In this document: one piece after another, positions 6,866 to 11,090 of the stretch
How positions within the stretch are numbered: position 1 is the first letter of the stretch
Layout: every line of letters starts with the position of its first letter
Assembly (NCBI GenBank): GCA_002410755.1
Contig: DHOL01000087.1
Span: 7,605-18,694, forward strand
Direction: 5' to 3'
DNA length: 11,090 nt
From: Ruminococcaceae bacterium UBA5391
Lineage (GTDB): Bacteria > Bacillota > Clostridia > Oscillospirales > Acutalibacteraceae
Position numbers and translations under genes: made by a program
Notes under the pieces: model-generated
Seen by the model: only the letters and a program-made list of their open reading frames with translations
Told to the model about the DNA's origin: nothing
Database searches by the model: none

Positions 6866-7912
6866 TTATCTCTTTTTCGGCCTCAGCAGTCTGAGATATG
6901 CGCTGAACGCCGACGGGACTGCATAATCCCGGAAAAGTCCACAGGAATCCGCCCAGGTAAATCCTACAGCCTCATTTTCCGTGTGAACAAGGTACCCTGT
7001 CATATGCCACTCCAGATGGGTAAAAATATGTTTTGCGGGAGGCAGCGGTTCCATTTCTGTAGGCCGCACGCCCCATCCTCTGAGGGCTTTCTCTGCATCG
7101 GCTGGAGAAAGGGCGCCGGGTGCATTCGGGAATTCCCAAAGCCCGGCAAGCAGGCCCTTTTCCGGGCGGCGGTGCAGGGCGGCCCGGCCCTCGTGCAGCA
7201 AAATGAAAACCGTCAGGTCCATCTTTTTCCGCTTCGGTTTTGGCGGCTTGACCGGCAGTTCCGTCTCACTCCCGAAGCGGTGTGCAGCACATAGCCCCGC
7301 AAGCGGGCACCGGGTGCAAATTGGTTTGCCGTTGGGAAGGCATACTGTGGCGCCAAGTTCCATCAGCGCCTGCGTAAATGCACTGGCTTTCCCCGCAGGG
7401 TAGACTTCCCGAAGCTTTTTCCGTAGCTCCCGCTTTACGGCCGGCAGTGATATATCCTGTTTGGAAGCCTCAAGGCGGGAAGCGACGCGAAGGACATTGC
7501 CATCCACTGCGGGTTCCGGCAGGCCATAGGCAATCGACGCAACTGCCCCTGCCGTATAGTCCCCGATGCCGGGCAGTTTCCGGAGTCCCTCTGCGTTTCG
7601 GGGAAGCTTGCCATCGTATTCCCGCACCACAATCTGTGCCGCATTTTTCAGGCTGCGGGCGCGTGAGTAATAGCCAAGGCCTTCCCACAGCTTCAGGAGC
7701 TTTTCTTCCGATACCGCAGCCAGCGCCTGCACGTCCGGGATTTCCCGCATAAAGCGCTCAAAATATGGCTTAACGGCTTCCACGCGCGTCTGCTGCAACA
7801 TGATTTCCGAAACCCAGACACGGTAAGGCGTCGGGTTATCCCGCCACGGCAGCATGCGCGCATTTTCCGCATACCACGCAAGCAGCGGGGAAACAATTTC
7901 TGAGTAGTCCAT
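6866..7912 (-). CDS. mutY: Adenine DNA glycosylase MutY (A/8-oxoG repair)
   Basis: A 348-aa base-excision enzyme that removes adenine mispaired with 8-oxoguanine. LPWRDNPTPYRVWVSEIMLQ contains the catalytic Glu36. The helix-hairpin-helix is LPGIGDYTAGAVAS (114-127), and the catalytic Asp137 sits in AVDGNVLRVASR. A 4Fe-4S cluster is formed by Cys191, 199, 202 and 208, with 7 rather than 6 residues in the first gap. The C-terminal NUDIX-like 8-oxoG domain runs from about 232 (HRRPEKGLLAGLWEFPN, then HIFTHLEWHM at 295-304). The recognition triad reads FTH where FSH is better known. The ATG at 7912 has GGAGAAGG close upstream. The in-frame ATG at 7948 has no such site and adds a non-conserved extension. 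The gene follows the reductase gene on the same strand after 111 nt, suggesting an oxidative-stress pairing. Confidence 0.95.
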   Translation of the reverse strand: MDYSEIVSPLLAWYAENARMLPWRDNPTPYRVWVSEIMLQQTRVEAVKPYFERFMREIPDVQALAAVSEEKLLKLWEGLGYYSRARSLKNAAQIVVREYDGKLPRNAEGLRKLPGIGDYTAGAVASIAYGLPEPAVDGNVLRVASRLEASKQDISLPAVKRELRKKLREVYPAGKASAFTQALMELGATVCLPNGKPICTRCPLAGLCAAHRFGSETELPVKPPKPKRKKMDLTVFILLHEGRAALHRRPEKGLLAGLWEFPNAPGALSPADAEKALRGWGVRPTEMEPLPPAKHIFTHLEWHMTGYLVHTENEAVGFTWADSCGLFRDYAVPSAFSAYLRLLRPKKR

Positions 7913-8023
7913 TCTACCTTCTCCGCACTTTTTCCCTGAAACGTGCATAAAAATTTTTGGCTTCCATTCCGTACCCGCTTTCCCGCCCCTGACATCCGTC
8001 CTCCTAAAGGCAGGGACAGCTTT

Positions 8024-8890
8024 TCAGGGCTTCCTCCGGTGGAATGCTTTTACAATGGAAGTGCCTGCAACAGCGCCGTCACAGACAGATTTTGAAATTT
8101 GCAGCAGGCCGCCGGTGCAGTCACCCGCGGCATAAAGGCCGGGGACATTCGTCTGCCGGTCCGCACCGACCGTGATGGATGACCCATTTGTTTCTGCGCC
8201 GATTTTCCGTGCAAGGTCCACACTGCCTGCCACGCCGATTGCGATAAACACGCCGTCGGCCTTTAGGGCTGTGCCATCCTCAAAGCGTACGCCTTCCAGC
8301 GCTTTCCCGCCAAAGAGCTCACGGATTTTCCGCTTTTCAATTTTCATTTCCGGCGGGAATTCCGCAGCCGGCTCCGCGCCGTCCGTCAGGATTGTCACCG
8401 AAGCGACAACAGGAAGGAGCGTTTCCGCCTCATGCAGCGCATAGCTGCCAGCACCAAGGACCGCCACATTCTTTTTCCGGTAAAAGAAAGCATCACAGAC
8501 TGCGCAGTAGCTCACGCCGCGGCCTTCAAACTCCGAAACGCCCTTAATAGGAGGCGTCCGGCACTGTGCCCCCGTCGCAAGGACAACATAAGGGGCACGG
8601 TATACCGCTGCTGAAGCGGTGCTTACGGAAAATACCTCGTCCCAAGACAGGCCGACTGCCTCATCCTCCACAAATCCTGCGCCGACACGTTTTGCCTGAG
8701 CAAGCCCATTTTCAATCAGTGTCCTGCCGGAAACCGGCTCTGCAAATCCGTAGTAGTTTTCAATCTTTTCCGTTTTTGCCAGCGCCCCTCCAGGCTTCCC
8801 AACAATCAGCGTCCCAAGCCCCGCGCGCGCTGTGTAGAGTGCCGCAGAAATCCCCGCCGGGCCGCAGCCAACCACGATGACATCTGCCAT
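8024..8890 (-). CDS. trxB: Thioredoxin reductase-like flavoprotein (electron donor uncertain)
   Basis: A 288-aa cytosolic FAD disulfide reductase that should reduce thioredoxin. The FAD-binding GCGPAG is at 8-13, ATGA at 105-108, and the redox pair is CAVC (C129, C132). A second dinucleotide motif GAGSYA is at 146-151, and the second FAD motif NVPGLYAAGDCTGG is at 248-261. Classical TrxB proteins are about 310 aa and carry GGGDSA plus an HRRxxxR motif that grips the NADPH 2'-phosphate. Here that region reads TILTDGAEPAAEFP with no basic cluster. This could mean NADH use, or a ferredoxin-dependent flavin thioredoxin reductase as described in clostridia (inference). The ATG at 8890 has AAAGGCGG 10 nt upstream. 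It is divergent from ccdA-tlpA and precedes mutY. Confidence 0.88.
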   Translation of the reverse strand: MADVIVVGCGPAGISAALYTARAGLGTLIVGKPGGALAKTEKIENYYGFAEPVSGRTLIENGLAQAKRVGAGFVEDEAVGLSWDEVFSVSTASAAVYRAPYVVLATGAQCRTPPIKGVSEFEGRGVSYCAVCDAFFYRKKNVAVLGAGSYALHEAETLLPVVASVTILTDGAEPAAEFPPEMKIEKRKIRELFGGKALEGVRFEDGTALKADGVFIAIGVAGSVDLARKIGAETNGSSITVGADRQTNVPGLYAAGDCTGGLLQISKSVCDGAVAGTSIVKAFHRRKP

Positions 8891-8925
8891 TTTTGAAATC
8901 CGCCTTTCTCTCGTTTTTCCCGGAC

Positions 8926-8940
8926 TGTGATCAGGTCACA
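8926..8940. promoter_or_regulatory. TGTGA-N5-TCACA dyad, candidate operator
   Basis: A perfect 5-bp inverted repeat in the divergent trxB-ccdA region. It lies in the predicted trxB leader and about 17 nt upstream of a TTGACT sequence facing ccdA. The arms match the CRP/FNR half-site TGTGA, but the 5-nt spacer is one short of the usual 6. It could be an operator for a redox or other regulator, or simply a small RNA hairpin. Confidence 0.35.
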
Positions 8941-8956
8941 AAGCTTTCGCTTTCTT

Positions 8957-8985
8957 TTGACTATAATTTTATAATATAATAACAC
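8957..8985 (+). promoter_or_regulatory. Possible promoter region for ccdA-tlpA
   Basis: TTGACT at 8957-8962 is a good -35 match, followed by an A+T-rich run with three overlapping TATAAT hexamers between 8962 and 8980. None lies at the ideal 16-18 nt spacing. At 17 nt the hexamer is TAACAC. Transcription toward ccdA must start around here, but the exact promoter is not resolved. Confidence 0.35.
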
Positions 8986-9004
8986 TCATAATGCAGAATC
9001 ACAA
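8976..9004 (-). promoter_or_regulatory. Sigma-A type promoter for the reductase gene (and mutY)
   Basis: On the minus strand TTGTGA (9004-8999) is separated by 17 nt from TATTAT (8981-8976). The start would be near 8969, giving a leader of about 80 nt that includes the dyad at 8926-8940. It overlaps the A+T-rich run used in the opposite direction, so the divergent promoters may interfere or be co-regulated. Confidence 0.5.
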
Positions 9005-9015
9005 CAGTAGTATCA

Positions 9016-9051
9016 GCCGGCAGACCGGAGGCTATTCCCGGTCCCCGCCGG
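9016..9051 (+). promoter_or_regulatory. GC-rich two-helix hairpin in the ccdA leader
   Basis: CCGGC (9017-9021) pairs with GCCGG (9047-9051). Inside, ACCGG (9024-9028) pairs with CCGGT (9038-9042) around a 9-nt loop. The stem ends only a few bases before the GGAGGAGG ribosome binding site of ccdA. Further CCGG copies next to it allow alternative pairing that would cover the site. No U-tract follows, so it is not a terminator. A translational control role is inferred. Confidence 0.4.
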
Positions 9052-9067
9052 ATTCCGGAGGAGGCTG

Positions 9068-9733
9068 ATGATGAATTACCTGATTACGTTTCTGGAAGGC
9101 ATTGCAGCATTTCTTTCGCCGTGTCTTTTGCCGGTAATTCCCGTTTATATTGCATTTTTTGCAGGGCGCGACGATGAGGGAAAGCACCGTGCATTCCTAA
9201 ATGCAGCCGGATTCGTTCTCGGCTTTACCGCCCTGTTTACGCTGATGGGAACGTTTGCTGGAAGCATTGGTTCAGTTGTGAGGCGCAACACGGCTGCCGT
9301 TAATCTGATTGGCGGGATAATCATCCTCCTGTTTGGGCTTGGATATCTCGGCGTTTTTCATCCCGCCTTTCTTGCGGCAGAGCGGAGGCCCTCCTGGAAA
9401 CCTCAAGAAACCGGCTTTTTCTCGTGCTTATTGTTCGGTGTTGTTTTTGCTGCGGGATGGACTCCATGTGTGGGCGTTTTTCTTGGTTCCGCGCTTGCCC
9501 TGGCCGCTACAAAAGGCGGCACCCTCACCGGTACGCTGCTCCTGCTCTGCTTTTCCATGGGGCTGGGTGTGCCGTTCCTGCTCTGTGCCGTTTTTCTTGC
9601 GCGCCTGAAGCAATATTTCCGTTTTATCAAAAAACACTATAAAACCGTCAACATGATTTGCGGCTGGTTCCTTGTCGCGGTCGGAATCTTCATTGCATCC
9701 GGCCTGCTGAACCGGCTCTGGAACTTTGCTTAA
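9068..9733 (+). CDS. ccdA: CcdA/DsbD-type thiol-disulfide transporter (cytochrome c biogenesis family)
   Basis: A 221-aa polytopic membrane protein that passes electrons from cytosolic thioredoxin to extracytoplasmic thiol proteins. About six membrane segments are visible: near 5-30, 42-66, 76-97, 117-140, 150-176 and 195-216. The paired redox cysteines sit in the family motifs SPCLLPVIP (C19) and GWTPCVG (C134). Its length matches CcdA (about 220-240 aa) and not full-length DsbD, as it lacks the periplasmic alpha and gamma domains. The ribosome binding site GGAGGAGG precedes two adjacent ATGs (9068 and 9071), and either may be used. The tlpA-like gene follows 17 nt after the stop, so they form an operon. 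The job could be disulfide reduction in surface proteins. No cytochrome c maturation gene is visible in the window. Confidence 0.93.
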   Translation: MMNYLITFLEGIAAFLSPCLLPVIPVYIAFFAGRDDEGKHRAFLNAAGFVLGFTALFTLMGTFAGSIGSVVRRNTAAVNLIGGIIILLFGLGYLGVFHPAFLAAERRPSWKPQETGFFSCLLFGVVFAAGWTPCVGVFLGSALALAATKGGTLTGTLLLLCFSMGLGVPFLLCAVFLARLKQYFRFIKKHYKTVNMICGWFLVAVGIFIASGLLNRLWNFA

Positions 9734-9750
9734 GAAAGGGGTGCTGGTTT

Positions 9751-10374
9751 ATGAACCGCCAAAAGACAGGATTGATCGTTCTCGGCGTTGCACTGATAGC
9801 CGTCGTTGCCACGGCAGCCGTGCTGTATCAGAGCCTTTCCAAAAGATATGAAAAAGGTGCGCTTCCTATTGCTTCCTCCGGAAGTGCACCGTCATCTAAA
9901 ATTGCGGAATCTGCTGAAAGCGCCGGAACCGCACAGAGCAGTTCCCAGCAAAGTTCTGAAGGAGCACCGAACTTCACGGTTTACGACGTAGAAGGCAACA
10001 ATGTGAAGCTTTCCGATTTCCGCGGAAAGCCTGTCGTGCTGAACTTCTGGGCAAGCTGGTGTACCTACTGCAAGCAGGAAATGCCGGATTTCAATGAACT
10101 ATACAAAAAGGATAAAGGCAAGGTCGTTTTCCTCTTCGTAGACTGTACGGACGGCAACAAGGAAACAAAAGAAAAAGCGCAGGCTTTTCTAAAGAAGGAG
10201 GGCTACAATTTCCCTGTTTACTATGACTTCGACCAGGATGCAGTCACGCAGTATGGCCTTACAGGGCTCCCGGCAACGGTTTTTATCGACCGGAACGGAG
10301 ATTTTGTCTCCGGCCGGATTGGGCTGTATGACAAAGATTCTCTCGAAGCGGGGATTGCCCAAATTACCGAATGA
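9751..10374 (+). CDS. TlpA/ResA-type membrane-anchored thioredoxin-fold protein
   Basis: A 207-aa extracytoplasmic thiol-disulfide protein, the expected partner of CcdA. An N-terminal anchor (7-26) is followed by a low-complexity Ser/Ala linker (about 41-71) and a TlpA/AhpC-type thioredoxin domain (73-205). The active site is WCTYC (C104, C107) in VVLNFWASWCTYCKQEMPDF, and the cis-proline loop is GLPATVFID (P174). C132 in FVDCTDG is an additional cysteine. No lipobox is present, so it should stay attached by an uncleaved helix. The ATG at 9751 follows AAAGGGG. The frame is open upstream to 9658, but that part overlaps ccdA. Its stop is one base from the stop of the converging membrane-protein gene. 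ResA- or StoA-like roles are possible. The substrate cannot be told from sequence. Confidence 0.92.
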   Translation: MNRQKTGLIVLGVALIAVVATAAVLYQSLSKRYEKGALPIASSGSAPSSKIAESAESAGTAQSSSQQSSEGAPNFTVYDVEGNNVKLSDFRGKPVVLNFWASWCTYCKQEMPDFNELYKKDKGKVVFLFVDCTDGNKETKEKAQAFLKKEGYNFPVYYDFDQDAVTQYGLTGLPATVFIDRNGDFVSGRIGLYDKDSLEAGIAQITE

Positions 10375-10375
10375 C

Positions 10376-10834
10376 TCACTGCTTTTTTTTGTGGGACGGC
10401 ACCGGACCGATAAGCAGATAACCATGCACTCCAATCAGCATTCCAATTACGGCAAGCAACACAATAAGAATATGTACGCCTGTCAGTGCAATGGAACTGA
10501 AGAGCGCCGTTTTTGCCGCCGAATAAAAGCAAGCATGGTCAAAAGACGTCAGTGCGCCGAGCCATGCCGCTGCACTAAAATTGTTCCGCCTGCTGACGCG
10601 CCAGATGCAGATTATTGTCATTACAGGGCTGCCAATCGCCGCCATTACATAGAAAAATGACTCTGCCTTATGGCCAAGGCCCGCATAGCGCCGCACAAGG
10701 CTCAGGGTATCTATCATCGCACCGGAACCGGTGAGGCGGCGTGCCACCGGCAGGAACAGGACTCCAATCAGGATTATCTGGAAAATCGTGACTTCCCATT
10801 TTACCCGTTTTACAGATTTTGAGGACAAAAGCAT
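10376..10834 (-). CDS. Hypothetical integral membrane protein
   Basis: A 152-aa membrane protein I do not recognise. Hydrophobic segments lie near 15-31, 58-78, about 86-98, 104-117 and 119-143, giving three to five membrane passes. Short Arg/Lys-rich stretches (RR at 32-33 and 48-49, RVSRRNN at 79-85) would face the cytoplasm. It has two cysteines (76 and 102) and no obvious catalytic motif. The tail HKKKQ comes from a run of eight A bases. The ATG at 10834 has only a weak AAAAGAG upstream, and the true start could be slightly different. It converges on the tlpA-like gene with one base between stops and lies 87 nt downstream of ppdK, separated from it by a hairpin terminator. No clear promoter is seen. 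It reads as a genuine gene because it fills its frame with membrane-protein composition. Confidence 0.7.
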   Translation of the reverse strand: MLLSSKSVKRVKWEVTIFQIILIGVLFLPVARRLTGSGAMIDTLSLVRRYAGLGHKAESFFYVMAAIGSPVMTIICIWRVSRRNNFSAAAWLGALTSFDHACFYSAAKTALFSSIALTGVHILIVLLAVIGMLIGVHGYLLIGPVPSHKKKQ

Positions 10835-10865
10835 CAGCTCTTTTCAGAATTCAAGTATTACTAAG

Positions 10866-10893
10866 AATTCCCCCGCCGAAAGACGGGGGAATT
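10866..10893 (-). terminator. Hairpin terminator after ppdK
   Basis: A perfect 10-bp stem (AATTCCCCCG with CGGGGGAATT) encloses an 8-nt loop, about 29 nt past the ppdK stop on the minus strand. The bases after it on that strand (CTTAGT after the AATT) make only a short U-rich tail. It lies before the membrane-protein gene, so it should limit read-through from ppdK. Confidence 0.7.
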
Positions 10894-10921
10894 TGCTATT
10901 CCGGACAAAAAACGGGAAAAA

Positions 10922-11090
10922 TTACTTTGAGGCTTTTGCAGCAGCTTTCTGTTTCTTTTCTTTAACAGCAGCCTGAGCCGCGGCAAGGCGGGCAATCGGT
11001 ACGCGGAACGGTGAGCAGGAAACATAGTTGAGGCCAACCTTATGGCAGAACTCGACGGAAGTCGGGTCGCCGCCGTGTTCGCCGCAGATG
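10922..11090 (-). CDS. ppdK: Pyruvate, phosphate dikinase, C-terminal end (5' part outside window)
   Basis: The last 55 codons of PPDK, the cytosolic enzyme that interconverts pyruvate, ATP and Pi with PEP, AMP and PPi. In many anaerobes it replaces or reverses pyruvate kinase. The visible part begins [20 protein letters not shown], then [20 protein letters not shown]. This includes the Cys of YVSCSPF that serves as the general acid/base in the pyruvate site of the Clostridium symbiosum enzyme. After the conserved end the protein has a short Lys/Ala-rich tail ([13 protein letters not shown]) beyond the usual stop region. The gene ends TAA at 10924-10922 and is followed by a hairpin terminator. 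The family assignment is firm even from this fragment. Confidence 0.96.
   Translation of the reverse strand, partial: ICGEHGGDPTSVEFCHKVGLNYVSCSPFRVPIARLAAAQAAVKEKKQKAAAKASK

Noticed and set aside
8024..8890. Calling the flavoprotein AhpF or a sulfide/ferredoxin-NADP reductase
   Set aside because: AhpF has an extra N-terminal domain, and other reductases lack the CxxC in this position. CAVC after the first FAD part fits the thioredoxin reductase fold.
9658..9750. N-terminal extension of the TlpA-like protein
   Set aside because: It overlaps the end of ccdA in another frame. The ATG at 9751 has a ribosome binding site and leads straight into the membrane anchor.
1..11090. CRISPR arrays, tRNA or rRNA genes, insertion sequences, phage genes
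   Set aside because: I looked for regular repeats, tRNA-like cloverleaf ends, transposase motifs and paired terminal repeats on both strands and saw none.

Overview
The window looks like chromosomal DNA of a low-to-mid GC Gram-positive anaerobe of the Clostridia, most likely an Oscillospirales/Ruminococcaceae-type organism (inference). The pointers are strong AGGAGG-type ribosome binding sites, a lipobox lipoprotein, a UPF0340/YwlG protein, a clostridial-type pyruvate phosphate dikinase C-terminus, and an Mre/PBP2/MinD cell-shape block. Almost everything is on the minus strand; only the ccdA-tlpA pair is on the plus strand.

Cell-shape and division block (1-4801, minus). Read in transcription order it is ywlG (4801-4250), mreC, mreD, mrdA (PBP2), then minD (partial at the window edge). 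mreC, mreD and mrdA are tightly packed, with gaps of 1 and 8 nt. mreB does not precede mreC, and minC does not sit between mrdA and minD, as they do in the common arrangement. ywlG and minD each have a recognisable sigma-A type promoter. The ywlG-mreC gap has no obvious promoter but can form several hairpins.

Secreted-protein island (about 5115-6803, minus). A metzincin (matrixin-like) protease gene with a near-consensus promoter is broken by two frame changes. One lies in the signal peptide and one lies just before the intact zinc motif. It is followed by an intact lipoprotein gene and a 17-bp hairpin. The protease gene is visibly more A+T-rich than its neighbours. About 250 bases between the hairpin and the ywlG promoter hold no gene I can support.

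Repair and redox block (6866-10374). mutY and a thioredoxin-reductase-like flavoprotein gene run on the minus strand. Divergent from them are ccdA (membrane electron carrier) and a membrane-anchored TlpA/ResA-type thioredoxin. Together they suggest a relay carrying reducing power from a cytosolic flavoenzyme, through thioredoxin and CcdA, to an extracytoplasmic thiol protein. The reductase lacks the usual NADPH 2'-phosphate motif, so its electron donor is open. The shared intergenic region holds a TGTGA-N5-TCACA dyad, a promoter, and a strong hairpin in front of ccdA.

Right end (10376-11090, minus). An unrecognised integral membrane protein gene converges on tlpA with one base between the stop codons. 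It is preceded by a hairpin terminator and the last 55 codons of ppdK. I do not see a clearly new multi-gene system. The best leads are the degraded protease/lipoprotein island, the reductase-CcdA-TlpA module, and the unexplained 4866-5114 stretch.
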